From Desulfitobacterium_A sp035539115 (GTDB taxonomy: Bacteria > Bacillota > Desulfitobacteriia > Desulfitobacteriales > Desulfitobacteriaceae), in assembly GCF_035539115.1 (NCBI RefSeq), contig NZ_DATLJA010000042.1, positions 1 to 64,000 of the forward strand: a DNA stretch of 64,000 nucleotides. The letters are read 5' to 3'. Both the position numbers and the translations under genes were made by a program. This document shows positions 35,919 through 44,908 of this stretch, piece after piece. Position 1 is the first letter of the stretch. The number at the start of each line of letters is the position of its first letter. The notes beneath the pieces are model-generated. The model ran no database searches. It saw only the letters and a program-made list of their open reading frames with translations, and had not been told where the DNA came from.

Positions 35919-37604
35919 CTATTCTTGAGCCTTGTCCAACCACGCTTCAATAGCGCCAATGACGGAATGAACACAGCCCTCCTGGAAGGGCGAAATAAGA
36001 TTTGCCTGTTTTACTAACTCAAGGAAGGATAAACTTCCACCGACTTGGCAGAGTTTGAGATAGTCTCCCCAGGCTTGAGTACGGTTTTCACTCCATATCT
36101 GCCAAAATTGGAAGGCGCAGATCTGAGCCAAGGTATAATCAATATAATAAAAAGGTGAACTAAAAATATGTCCTTGCTGATGCCAGAACCCGCCGCGCTC
36201 TAAGTACTCGTTGTCCTCGTATAGTCTGTGCGGGAGATATTTCTTCTCAATTTCTCGCCATGCCCTTTTTCGTTCTTCTGGAGTCGCCTCGGGATGAGCA
36301 TAAACAAAATGCTGGAATTCATCCACAGTTACTCCATAGGGAATAAAGAGAAGAGCTTCGCTTAAGTGGGTGAAGCGATACTTACCCGCCTCTTCCTTGA
36401 AAAATAAATCCATCCAAGGCCATGCCAAAAATTCCATGCTCATCGAGTGGATCTCACAAGACTCATAGGTAGGCCAATGATATTCCGGTACGGCGAAACT
36501 TCGGCTTGAATACACTTGAAAAGCATGTCCCGCTTCATGGGTTAAGACATCCACATCCCCGGAAGTCCCATTAAAGTTTGAAAAGATAAATGGAGACTGA
36601 TATGCACTTATATAGGTACAGTACCCGCCCCCTGCTTTTCCCTTGTGAGTGACCAGATCCAAGAGTTCATGTTCAAGCATATAGTTAAAAAACTCGTTCG
36701 TCTCCGGAGAAAGTTCGCTATACATCCGTTGTCCGTTCTTTAGGATCCATTCAGAATCTCCTTGGGGTTTTGCATTGCCATCAGGAAAGCTAAGCATTTC
36801 GTCATAATACATCAATTGCTCTAGACCCAGACGCGTCTTTTGCCGTTCGCGAAGTTTGGTCGCGACAGGGACGATTTCATCTTCCACTTGCTTACGAAAT
36901 TGAGCGACCATTTCGGGATCATAATCGGAACGGAGCATACGAGCATAACCCAGTTCCACGTAATTGGCGTAGCCAAGTTTTTGGGCAATCACAGTCCGTA
37001 CTTTGACGAGTTGATCATAAATCGCGTCGAGCTCTTCCTCATGTTCGGTAAAAAAGGAATACTTAGCCTGGTTGGCTTTCTTCCTCATTTCCCGATCAGT
37101 GGACTGGAGAAAAGGTCCCAGTCCGGAAAGATTCCGTTCCTCCCCTTCAAAAGGGATTTTAGCCGAGGCGATGAGTTTCATGTACTTACTTTCGAGTTGG
37201 TTTTCAAGCTGTAAGTCTTCAATGATTTCTGGTTTAAAGGTCTTAAGGGTCAATTCCGCGATCCGGAAGAGTTGTTTTCCCCATTTATCTTCTAATTCCT
37301 CGCGAAACAAAGAGCTCACTAACGCCCGATAGAATTCGGAAATCAGGCCTTCGTAAATTGGACTATTCTCATCGAAATACTCCTGCTCTTTTTCATAAAA
37401 TGAGTCCGTAGTATCTACACTATGGCGAATCTGAACTAGTTCAAACATAGAGTCAAACTTCTCGCGAAGTAGATTGATTTCAACCATCACTTGATCTTGC
37501 TCCTGAAAGCTGGTGGCGTGCTGAAAATGATCGAGCGAAGTGTGAAACGTGGTTTGTATTTCCGTAATGTCCGGGCGAATGTAGATGTAGTCCTTAAATT
37601 TCAT
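35919..37604 (-). CDS. M3 family oligoendopeptidase
   Basis: Encodes 561 residues, a thimet/PepF-like zinc peptidase of cytoplasmic type. The zinc-binding HEAGH is at 356-360 in VLTHEAGHAFQVY, and the third ligand Glu is expected in the following helix (HWPTYESCEIHSMSMEFLAW). It degrades oligopeptides. It starts 19 bases after the KimA-like gene and ends 9 bases before the FliK-like gene. GGGAGG precedes the ATG. The family usually runs about 560-600 residues. Confidence 0.92.
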   Translation of the reverse strand: MKFKDYIYIRPDITEIQTTFHTSLDHFQHATSFQEQDQVMVEINLLREKFDSMFELVQIRHSVDTTDSFYEKEQEYFDENSPIYEGLISEFYRALVSSLFREELEDKWGKQLFRIAELTLKTFKPEIIEDLQLENQLESKYMKLIASAKIPFEGEERNLSGLGPFLQSTDREMRKKANQAKYSFFTEHEEELDAIYDQLVKVRTVIAQKLGYANYVELGYARMLRSDYDPEMVAQFRKQVEDEIVPVATKLRERQKTRLGLEQLMYYDEMLSFPDGNAKPQGDSEWILKNGQRMYSELSPETNEFFNYMLEHELLDLVTHKGKAGGGYCTYISAYQSPFIFSNFNGTSGDVDVLTHEAGHAFQVYSSRSFAVPEYHWPTYESCEIHSMSMEFLAWPWMDLFFKEEAGKYRFTHLSEALLFIPYGVTVDEFQHFVYAHPEATPEERKRAWREIEKKYLPHRLYEDNEYLERGGFWHQQGHIFSSPFYYIDYTLAQICAFQFWQIWSENRTQAWGDYLKLCQVGGSLSFLELVKQANLISPFQEGCVHSVIGAIEAWLDKAQE

Positions 37605-37623
37605 GTCTTTACCTCCCTTAAAA

Positions 37624-39531
37624 TTATTGTTTAAGTAGATTAGGTTGGTCCGTATGGCGATGATTTATTTTATAAACCTCGGATTTTTCCTCGATAAAGA
37701 ACGGGAGGAAGGACACAACGATATTTCGTTTCTTCAATAAGGCGCGGGCGATGAATACACTTGTATTATTATGGAGTGCCATTTCCCAAGGTTTCGCGAC
37801 GATAAACTGAGGTAAGAGAATCGTCACGATATCCTCCGATCTGGAGGCATGCTCATTTGAGTTGATATACTCGGTTAGCGGTCCCACAATATGGCGATAA
37901 GGCGACAGCTTGATTACCAGAGGGATATCTGTGTTTAACTTTGCCCATTTCGCCCGCAGTTTATCAGCTTCCCCTTCATACGTTTCGACGTGAAAAACTT
38001 CAATCTCTGTGGACATGCTTCGAGCATAACGTAACGCCTTGATCACCATCGCATTGAGACTTTGCACGGGTAAGATGACATAATTTTGGGGTTTTACCAT
38101 TAACTTCAGATTGTCGATTTGGTCATTTGGAATATCGAGCTGTTTGGCCACATAGGAATAATGCTTTCTGACTTTGAGCATTTGTGAAACAAGAAGCGGA
38201 ACGATGATCATGACAATCCAAGCACCACTCGTAAATTTCGTGACTGCAATTACGATTACTGTGATAAACGTGATCAGTGTCCCGAGTCCATTAACGAAAG
38301 AATTGTACCTCCAGCCCTTGGGCTTGGTCCGGATCCAGCGCATAAAGATTCCGGCCTGGCCCAGTGTAAACGAGGTAAAAACGCCAAGCGCATAAAGTGG
38401 AATCAAGAGGTGGGTATCTCCTTTGAAAATGATTACTAAACACCCTGCCGCAATGGCTAAAAATATAATTCCATTGGAAAAGCTCAGACGATGTCCTCTT
38501 AAAGCAAATTGTCGAGGAACATAACCATCCTGAGCAATAACTGAGAGCAACGTGGGGAAACCCGCAAAAGCCGTATTGGCAGCCATCGCCAAAATGATTG
38601 CTGTCGTAGCCTGAATCAGATAAAACATAATTCCGCGACCAAAGACTTGAGTTGCAATCTGCGCAATTACCGTTTGCTCTAGATTCGGGACGGCCTGATA
38701 AATTTTCGCCAGATAGGCAACTCCCCCAAAGGTGATGATCACTGCTGCGGCTAGGAGAATATACGTTATTTTTGCGTTCTTTTTTGCCGGCTCTTCGAAG
38801 TTGGGCACAGCATTACAGATCGCTTCAACCCCAGTGACGGCTGCGCAACCCGAAGAAAACGCCTTCATCAGTAGGAAAATCGTAACCGCTTGCGTACCAA
38901 AGCTTACCGTTGAAGGAATAACCGCAGAAACGGGAGTAATGTTAGCCGTGGAATAGTTCATAATCCCCCCCACAATGAGAATCAGGACGCAAACGATAAA
39001 GGCATAGGTGGGGATGGCAAACAACTTTGAGGAATCCCTTATTCCGCGTAAATTTCCAATCGTAATCAAAACGATTAAGAGTAGAGCAATCACGACCCGA
39101 TGCGTGTATAACATCGGTAAAGCAGAGGTTATAGCAGCCGTCCCTGCGCTAATACTAACCGCAACAGTCAGGGTATAATCGACTGAAAGAGAGGCACCCA
39201 CTATAAGTCCGAACTTTGTTCCTAAGTTTTCTTTGGCTGCGTTATAGGCCCCTCCCCCGCCCGGATAAGCATCCACGATTTGACGGTAAGAAATGGTCAA
39301 AATAAGAAGTAAGAGAATAATGGCGCCGGCGACTTTGGGCATCCAAAGATATGAAGCCAACCCAATCACCGGGACGAGCGCCCAGAGAATTTCTTCAACA
39401 GCATAGGCAACTGAGGAAATGGCATCACTCGCTAAAACTGGAAGTCCCCAAAAGACATTGAATTTTTCTTGGCTTAATTGATCGGAGGATAAACTTTCAC
39501 CTAATAGCCACCGCTTGAGACGAGTAAACAC
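37624..39531 (-). CDS. kimA: KimA-like potassium importer (APC superfamily)
   Basis: Encodes 635 residues from GTG 39531 (TAGGAG about 10 bases upstream); a GTG at 39543 lies directly on the ribosome site and is less likely. About twelve membrane segments occupy residues 30-450. A cytoplasmic alpha/beta domain of about 150 residues follows (LMVKPQNYVILPVQSLNAMV). Motifs SDAISSVAYAVEEILWALV and YPGGGGAYNAAKENLG match the YdaO/KimA family, a high-affinity potassium/proton symporter in Bacillus that is inhibited by cyclic-di-AMP. A cyclic-di-AMP riboswitch is not possible here, because panE ends 26 bases upstream. A plain amino-acid permease is the alternative. Confidence 0.78.
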   Translation of the reverse strand: MFTRLKRWLLGESLSSDQLSQEKFNVFWGLPVLASDAISSVAYAVEEILWALVPVIGLASYLWMPKVAGAIILLLLILTISYRQIVDAYPGGGGAYNAAKENLGTKFGLIVGASLSVDYTLTVAVSISAGTAAITSALPMLYTHRVVIALLLIVLITIGNLRGIRDSSKLFAIPTYAFIVCVLILIVGGIMNYSTANITPVSAVIPSTVSFGTQAVTIFLLMKAFSSGCAAVTGVEAICNAVPNFEEPAKKNAKITYILLAAAVIITFGGVAYLAKIYQAVPNLEQTVIAQIATQVFGRGIMFYLIQATTAIILAMAANTAFAGFPTLLSVIAQDGYVPRQFALRGHRLSFSNGIIFLAIAAGCLVIIFKGDTHLLIPLYALGVFTSFTLGQAGIFMRWIRTKPKGWRYNSFVNGLGTLITFITVIVIAVTKFTSGAWIVMIIVPLLVSQMLKVRKHYSYVAKQLDIPNDQIDNLKLMVKPQNYVILPVQSLNAMVIKALRYARSMSTEIEVFHVETYEGEADKLRAKWAKLNTDIPLVIKLSPYRHIVGPLTEYINSNEHASRSEDIVTILLPQFIVAKPWEMALHNNTSVFIARALLKKRNIVVSFLPFFIEEKSEVYKINHRHTDQPNLLKQ

Positions 39532-39557
39532 GTTTCTGACCACTCCTATGTGTTGAC

Positions 39558-40463
39558 TTATTTAAATGGGTGGAGTAAGGCATAGATGGCCCGGGTACAC
39601 GGAGTCGCGACCTTTTGCTGCTCCGCCATATTGAGAACTGCTCCCTGTAGGCTATCTAATTCGAGAGGATGCCCTTTTTCGAAATCGCGATGCATGGAGG
39701 AGGTCATTTCTGGAGCTGTATTCTTAATCCGTTGGATCATTTGTTCTGTGAAACCTTCTGGAAGCTTAACCTTGAGCGTTTTGGCCAGATTAACGAGTTC
39801 TTCGACGAAGTCTTTGATGAAAGCGAATGTCACCGGATCCTTCAAGGATATACCAATAGGGTTACGAGTCGCAGTTGTCATACCACTTAATGTAACCAAG
39901 AAAATATATTTTGTCCATAGCTCAGTAAGGATCTCTGTGCTAAGTTTTACGTTAACTCCACTCTTTAGAAATAATGCTTCAAGCTCTTGAAAAAATGTGG
40001 AATTCATCTCAGTTAAAGGACCAAAAACAATATCGTGTATAGAGCTTTTCTGAAGAATATCTCCAAATTCATTGAGGGTAGATTCGATATAACAAAGCCC
40101 TCCTATTATATGTTCAAGTCCGAAGGCGGAAACAAGCTGATCAATATGCTGAACTCCATTCATCAGAGGTAAGATTTTAGCTCCCCGATCGACGAAATTC
40201 TTAAGATCGGGAAACGTCCCTTCAAGCTGGTAATTCTTTACCGATAGGATCACTAAATCGGGATTCTCAACTTCTTCTGCCTTCAGGACACAATGAGGTT
40301 GGACTATGAAATCCCCGTGAACACTTTCGACGCGAAGTCCCCGTTCCTTGAGTTGTTGGTATCTTTTCTCACGGACCAAAAAGGTCACAGTCATTCCCGC
40401 TTGAGCCATTTTTCCACCAAAGTAACCTCCGACAGCTCCTGCTCCGATAACGATAATATTCAT
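39558..40463 (-). CDS. panE: 2-dehydropantoate 2-reductase (PanE/ApbA family)
   Basis: Encodes 301 residues from ATG 40463 (AGGAGG 9 bases upstream); the GTG at 40472 is too close to that site. The NADPH-binding GAGAVGGYFGGKMAQAG opens the protein, and the catalytic Lys is expected in ELWTKYIFLVTLSGMTTATR. It reduces ketopantoate to pantoate in coenzyme A synthesis. Other pan genes are not adjacent, and the family includes 2-oxoacid reductases of other specificity, so the exact substrate is likely but not certain. Confidence 0.85.
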   Translation of the reverse strand: MNIIVIGAGAVGGYFGGKMAQAGMTVTFLVREKRYQQLKERGLRVESVHGDFIVQPHCVLKAEEVENPDLVILSVKNYQLEGTFPDLKNFVDRGAKILPLMNGVQHIDQLVSAFGLEHIIGGLCYIESTLNEFGDILQKSSIHDIVFGPLTEMNSTFFQELEALFLKSGVNVKLSTEILTELWTKYIFLVTLSGMTTATRNPIGISLKDPVTFAFIKDFVEELVNLAKTLKVKLPEGFTEQMIQRIKNTAPEMTSSMHRDFEKGHPLELDSLQGAVLNMAEQQKVATPCTRAIYALLHPFK

Positions 40464-40620
40464 TAGAGACACCCTCCTCTTGCGATTCTTTTACTTTGTG
40501 ATCTCTTGGCTAAAGATCTATGTTTTTTCTTTAAAATCTCTTCCTTGAATGTTGATAGTATTCAATATATAAGCCTTTAATATAGGGTTCTCTCGTTCCA
40601 GCCTGAGCCTATGCTTGGCG

Positions 40621-40660
40621 TACAATGGTATTGTGGATGGCCCCAGTATGTACCATTGTA
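40621..40660. repeat. Perfect 10-bp inverted repeat
   Basis: TACAATGGTA (40621-40630) and TACCATTGTA (40651-40660) flank a 20-base loop in the 40464-40720 gap. There is no T-tract on either side, so it is not a normal terminator. The remaining gap has only a weak 68-codon frame without family resemblance. Confidence 0.7.
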
Positions 40661-40720
40661 GGAGATTGTTCAAGGTTAACACTTTTTTCATTGAGGTCAG
40701 CGTGCGTGTGAGAGGTAGCT

Positions 40721-40954
40721 TCATTCCTTTCGATCATCCACGTTCATATCAATAATTTCGCCTGAGGAATAGCCCATTGCCTTCGATCTCGATTTGTTAT
40801 TTCGCGAGATTTTTTTCGCTACGTAAAATCTGTATATTCCGAACAAACTGGTCACGGCTGCGCCGACAACAACAATACTCAAGGCAAAAGTTAATGACGT
40901 AACAAGAATGAAAAGAAGCGCAACGAATCCCAAAATTCGATAGAGTTTTGACAT
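40721..40954 (-). CDS. Small membrane protein of unknown function
   Basis: Encodes 77 residues. Two hydrophobic stretches (about 7-25 and 23-42, perhaps one long hairpin; ILGFVALLFILVTSLTFALS) precede a basic segment (YVAKKISRNNKSRSKAMG) and an acidic tail. AAAGGAG stands 11 bases before ATG. No family recognised. It is probably an integral membrane protein with a cytoplasmic tail. It is the first gene of the minus-strand run reaching to 32870, although a 257-base gap separates it from panE. Confidence 0.65.
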   Translation of the reverse strand: MSKLYRILGFVALLFILVTSLTFALSIVVVGAAVTSLFGIYRFYVAKKISRNNKSRSKAMGYSSGEIIDMNVDDRKE

Positions 40955-41076
40955 CAGATATTTTCTCCTTTCAAATTGAGCCAGTCATGTAAGCTATGGA
41001 ATATTATTCTTAGTCAGGTCTAAATTATCCTGCATTTCTTCGAACTTGCACCAAGGAAAAAAGTGGTCACGAATAA

Positions 41077-41105
41077 TTGCCCGAAGAAACGAACTAGATT
41101 ATTAT
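41077..41105 (+). promoter_or_regulatory. Sigma-A-type promoter of the radical SAM gene
   Basis: TTGCCC (41077-41082), a 17-base spacer, TATTAT (41100-41105), 50 bases before the ATG at 41156. Confidence 0.5.
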
Positions 41106-41155
41106 ATAGAGTGAGTTTGATATTACAATAAGAAGATAAAAGGAGTTTTAGCCGC

Positions 41156-42478
41156 ATGCTTATCAATCTGACTGAGGAAGAACTTAAGACGATAAAAAAT
41201 CCAGTCCTGAGGGACTATGCTCAAATCTATTTCAGAATCGAGCAAGGATTTCAAGATTGGGTTCAACAAACCGGGCTTGAGCTTGATTTAGATCTGCGTT
41301 CGAAGACTGAAGAAATCCTGCAAAAGCTCCAAGCGAAAGGAGCAATATTTAGAAATGATGGTAAAAGCATTGTGGTCAACCAAATCTCACCTGCTTGTCA
41401 GGCTTGCCAGAAAGGAATTGGCAGCATATCCCTATTTATTTCTCTTAGGTGCCATCGCCATTGTTTTTTCTGCTTTAATCCAAATCAGGATCATTATGAA
41501 GAATTCTTGAAAGAAAAGAGAAATTACCGCAAGGAGCTGGACGACCTTTACCATGATGGCAGAAAACTCACGCAGCTGGGTTTGACTGGCGGCGAACCGT
41601 TGCTTCATAAAGCTGAGACCCTAGACTTTTTTCAGTATGCACGGACCAAGTTTCCTCATGCTTATACACGTTTATATACTTCTGGTGATTTATTAGATGA
41701 AGAGATCCTTAGGGGGCTCCAAGAATCAAACCTTAATGAGATCCGTTTCAGTATCAAAATGGAGGATCCGGAGGAGCTTAAGGACAGTATCTTAGAAAAA
41801 ATGAAGTTAGCTAGAGATTATATCCCTAGCGTTATGGTTGAAATGCCAGTTATCCCTGGAACGTTAGAAGAGATGAAAAAATTAGTGATCAAGCTTGATG
41901 CACTGGGTATCTTTGGAATCAACCTCTTAGAGTTCTGTTTTCCGCTCCATAATGCTGAGATCTTTAAAGAAAAGGGGTTTAAAGTCAAAAATCCGGCTTA
42001 CCGCGTTCTCTATGATTATTGGTACGCCGGAGGACTACCCGTCTCACAAAGTGAGGTCGAATGTTTAGAACTGCTTGAGTTTATTCTCGATCAGCACCTC
42101 ACGTTAGGTGCGCAGTATTGTTCCTTAGAAAACAAGCATACCGCTCAGATCTATCAACAAAATGATCATCAGCGAGTCACCAAAGCCCTTTACTTTTCTG
42201 CTAAAGATTACTTTTTTAAGTCAGCTAAGGTTTTTGGCGAGGATATTCCTCAGGTGTTAAGCGTCTTTAAGAAAAATCGCTACACAGGTTATCAGATTAA
42301 TCAAGATTATGATTACCTGGAATTTCATGTAGACCAAATTAAGTCGCTAGCAAAATTAGACCTGGAAATCGGAATCTCCTATCAGGTTAGGGAAAAACGT
42401 GAGGATGGGAGTTATCTCCGTGAGTTGAAGCTAGATTTGACGACCCCGAAAATATTTAATCCCCGTGAGGATGTATAA
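41156..42478 (+). CDS. Radical SAM protein of unknown specificity
   Basis: Encodes 440 residues. The radical SAM cluster motif is LRCHRHCFFCFN (C-x3-C-x2-C, about residues 98-105), followed by GLTGGEPLL, the SAM-binding glycine block. A preceding CQACQKG pair may hold another metal site. AAAAGGAG precedes the ATG. The N-terminal 75 residues and the C-terminal 150 are not recognised. It is monocistronic, and its stop codon falls inside the left end of repeat copy D. No substrate gene is adjacent that would suggest peptide or cofactor modification. Confidence 0.82.
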   Translation: MLINLTEEELKTIKNPVLRDYAQIYFRIEQGFQDWVQQTGLELDLDLRSKTEEILQKLQAKGAIFRNDGKSIVVNQISPACQACQKGIGSISLFISLRCHRHCFFCFNPNQDHYEEFLKEKRNYRKELDDLYHDGRKLTQLGLTGGEPLLHKAETLDFFQYARTKFPHAYTRLYTSGDLLDEEILRGLQESNLNEIRFSIKMEDPEELKDSILEKMKLARDYIPSVMVEMPVIPGTLEEMKKLVIKLDALGIFGINLLEFCFPLHNAEIFKEKGFKVKNPAYRVLYDYWYAGGLPVSQSEVECLELLEFILDQHLTLGAQYCSLENKHTAQIYQQNDHQRVTKALYFSAKDYFFKSAKVFGEDIPQVLSVFKKNRYTGYQINQDYDYLEFHVDQIKSLAKLDLEIGISYQVREKREDGSYLRELKLDLTTPKIFNPREDV

Positions 42479-42579
42479 GCCTAAAGAAAACTTGGCTTGC
42501 GCCAAGCCTCTGGCGTAGGCGGAAGCCTTAGTTGCACTTATGCTATCTGCCCAAAACTTATACTTTCTGTTAGTATAAG
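42473..42579 (+). repeat. Dispersed hairpin repeat (copy D)
   Basis: Runs from GTATAAG (42473-42479) to GTATAAG (42573-42579), identical 7-base ends. Internally CTTGGCTTGCGCCAAG forms a stem, and CTTATAC pairs with the terminal GTATAAG. Apart from the ends it is almost identical to copy C. It includes the stop codon of the radical SAM gene. Confidence 0.88.
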
Positions 42580-42580
42580 A

Positions 42581-42624
42581 AAGTCTTTGGCATTGTCATA
42601 AAGGCAATGCCAAAGACTTTTTCT
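42581..42624 (+). terminator. Strong rho-independent terminator after copy D
   Basis: AAGTCTTTGGCATTG (42581-42595) pairs with CAATGCCAAAGACTT (42605-42619), and TTTCT follows. It ends the radical SAM transcript beyond the repeat. Confidence 0.9.
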
Positions 42625-42673
42625 AATTTTCTGCCCCTATTCTCGTTTTTAATGTCCCAAAAGTCTAATGTTT

Positions 42674-42682
42674 TGGTATAAT
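42674..42682 (+). promoter_or_regulatory. Extended -10 promoter of the amidase gene
   Basis: TGGTATAAT: TATAAT (42677-42682) with an upstream TG, and no good -35 at 17 bases. It lies 28 bases before the annotated start. Confidence 0.45.
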
Positions 42683-42709
42683 CGACATAGAATTACATAA
42701 AAGAAAGGA

Positions 42710-44752
42710 TTGGGCATTCTGAAAAAAGTCATTTTTTCGGTAATCACTTTACTTGCTGTTTTATTAGGTTTACCCCTATTTGCACAAGCAAGCCCTTTAG
42801 CTTACCCAATCGAGCGAATAGCTGGTCAGGACAGAGTCGAGACGGCTCTTGAGATATCCCAACAAGGCTGGCAAAACGCTCAAACGGTTATTTTATCGGA
42901 ATACTCCGATTACGCTGATTCTATCGCCTCAACTCCTTTTGCAGTGAACTTAAACGCACCCATTCTGCTCACCCAAGGAGACTCGATTGATCCTCGGGTA
43001 ATTGCAGAGATTAAGCGTTTAAATCCTCAAAATACCATCTTGCTTGGAGGAAATGGTCGTTTAAGGCCTTCAATTGAGGAGGAATTAAATCAACGAGGTT
43101 TGACTTGGGAAAGAATTGGTGGAGCAGATCGTTATGAAACCTCTATTCTTCTGGCCCAGCGCCTACACAGTGATTCCTTAATTTTGGCGAATGGGGATGA
43201 TTTTCCTGATGCTTTATCTGCCGCAAGCTATGCTGGGATTAAACATATCCCGATCGTTTTGACCTCGAACACCCTTCCGCAATCTGTCATCGACTATTAC
43301 CAAGTGACCCGGCCCCAACACTTGGTGGTTATCGGGGGCGAAGGAGTTATCCCTTCCGTGGATTTAGCTCAACATAATTTTAAGGTTGAAAGTCGTTTAG
43401 GCGGACAGGATCGCTATGAAACCAATGCTAAAGTTGTTTCTTCCATGCAGGCCTCCTATACTTCAAATAACTTTTTCTTGGCCTCCGGCCAGAACTTTCC
43501 AGATGCTGTCGCTGGTACAGTTTTGGCATCCAAAGATAAGGCTCCTCTGCTTCTTTCGGAAAAAGATGATATTCCCCCCTCGGTTTATGCCCTTATGCGA
43601 GAGCATATGCAGGTTGAGCCTTCTGTTCAGAACGCCGGTTCGGGAACAGATACTTCAGTCCAAATAGGCCAAATTACCGCTAAAGGCGGATTGAATCTTA
43701 GAGATACTCCCTCGGCAACCGGAAAAATTCTGCTCGCGATTCCTGAGGGCACGACGATTGACCTTAGCGCTCAGCAAAGCCAGTGGTATCGAACGACCTA
43801 TCAATCGACCACTGGATGGGTTTCGGCGAATTATGTTAAAATCGCTTCAGCTAATCAAGCGGTTACCGATTTAACGATCAACGGTACCGTTCTGATTCTC
43901 GGTGGCTCGGGTGTAATCAGTACGCACACCGAAAATATTATTGGCGGAAAAGCTTCTTCAACTTACCAAGCTAATCTTCAAGACTTTTCCCCGCTGCCTG
44001 CGGAAATCAAAAAACCGGAGTCACCTTCCCGGGGTGGCACAATTAGTACTCCGCCGGTGAGCACAACACAGCCAGCTAGCTCAATACCTTCGGTTCCAAT
44101 AACCTATGATCCTTCGACTGAAGTTCTGCTGGATACTTTTCAAGGCTTACCAGCTAATGCCTTAGCGGGTAAGAAGATTCTCGTCGATCCTGGACATGGC
44201 GGACCTGATTCAGGGGCAGTCGGACCAAACCGATCATTTGAAAAAGATAATAATTTGGCTATCTCCCTTGCCCTTAGAGATATTTTAAAACAAGCGGGTG
44301 CAACGGTTCTCCTCACTCGTGATAAGGATATCTCTCCAGCTAGTGATTATTCCGTAATAAACGATTTACAGGCCCGAGTGGATCTCGCGAACAAGAATAA
44401 TGTTGATTTATTTATCTGTATCCATAATGATTCCTTTACCAGCCCTGATGCCCAAGGGACATCAACTTTTTATTCTTCAGACAATCCGTTCAACAATGAG
44501 AGCATACAGCTTGCCAACAGTATCCAAAATGCGATCATTGACTCGATCCAAATTAAAAATCGCGGGGTTAAGGAAGGTCGCCTTTATGTTTTAGGCAATA
44601 CCAACATGCCAGCGATTTTACTTGAAACTGCCTTCATCTCCAATCCTTATGAAGAAGCTCGGTTACAGAATCCAACGTTCCAAAAAAACGTAGCGTCAGC
44701 TATCTTACACGGGATCTATACCTACTATAAAAACCCCATCCCCAAATCCTGA
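42710..44752 (+). CDS. Secreted N-acetylmuramoyl-L-alanine amidase with CWB2 and SH3 domains
   Basis: Encodes up to 680 residues. After a signal peptide (about 1-28) come three cell-wall-binding CWB2 repeats (IERIAGQDRVETALEIS; WERIGGADRYETSILLA; SRLGGQDRYETNAKVVS). A bacterial SH3 domain (about 317-380, GLNLRDTPSATGKIL) lies before the closing strand of the third CWB2 (VLILGGSGVIS, 394-404). A Pro/Ser linker follows, then Amidase_3 (488-675) with zinc ligands in DPGHGG, FEKDNN, IHND and the catalytic Glu in LLETAFISNP. It cuts the amide between muramic acid and the stem peptide. The start is unusual: TTG 42710 lies directly on AAAGGA, so ATT 42716 or CTG 42719 has better spacing. Confidence 0.92.
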   Translation: MGILKKVIFSVITLLAVLLGLPLFAQASPLAYPIERIAGQDRVETALEISQQGWQNAQTVILSEYSDYADSIASTPFAVNLNAPILLTQGDSIDPRVIAEIKRLNPQNTILLGGNGRLRPSIEEELNQRGLTWERIGGADRYETSILLAQRLHSDSLILANGDDFPDALSAASYAGIKHIPIVLTSNTLPQSVIDYYQVTRPQHLVVIGGEGVIPSVDLAQHNFKVESRLGGQDRYETNAKVVSSMQASYTSNNFFLASGQNFPDAVAGTVLASKDKAPLLLSEKDDIPPSVYALMREHMQVEPSVQNAGSGTDTSVQIGQITAKGGLNLRDTPSATGKILLAIPEGTTIDLSAQQSQWYRTTYQSTTGWVSANYVKIASANQAVTDLTINGTVLILGGSGVISTHTENIIGGKASSTYQANLQDFSPLPAEIKKPESPSRGGTISTPPVSTTQPASSIPSVPITYDPSTEVLLDTFQGLPANALAGKKILVDPGHGGPDSGAVGPNRSFEKDNNLAISLALRDILKQAGATVLLTRDKDISPASDYSVINDLQARVDLANKNNVDLFICIHNDSFTSPDAQGTSTFYSSDNPFNNESIQLANSIQNAIIDSIQIKNRGVKEGRLYVLGNTNMPAILLETAFISNPYEEARLQNPTFQKNVASAILHGIYTYYKNPIPKS

Positions 44753-44764
44753 GGTTCCATTAAG

Positions 44765-44810
44765 AACTCCACACCCCTGAAATAACCTAAAAGGGTTGCG
44801 GAGTTTTTTT
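44765..44810 (+). terminator. Rho-independent terminator after the amidase gene
   Basis: AACTCC (44765-44770) pairs with GGAGTT (44800-44805), with inner CCC/GGG pairing, followed by a run of T. Confidence 0.85.
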
Positions 44811-44908
44811 ATTGTGATTGTGGACACGATAGATTGCGATATTTACCCAAATCTACTAAAATAGGGATAACCTAAGTGATCATTTAAATTAAGGTGAGGT
44901 ATGAAAGA

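Noticed and set aside
36840..37214. 124-codon plus-strand frame
   Set aside because: Lies entirely antisense to the M3 peptidase gene, which has clear family motifs.
40518..40724. 68-codon minus-strand frame starting at the stop of the small membrane protein
   Set aside because: No ribosome site, no family resemblance, and it crosses the perfect inverted repeat.
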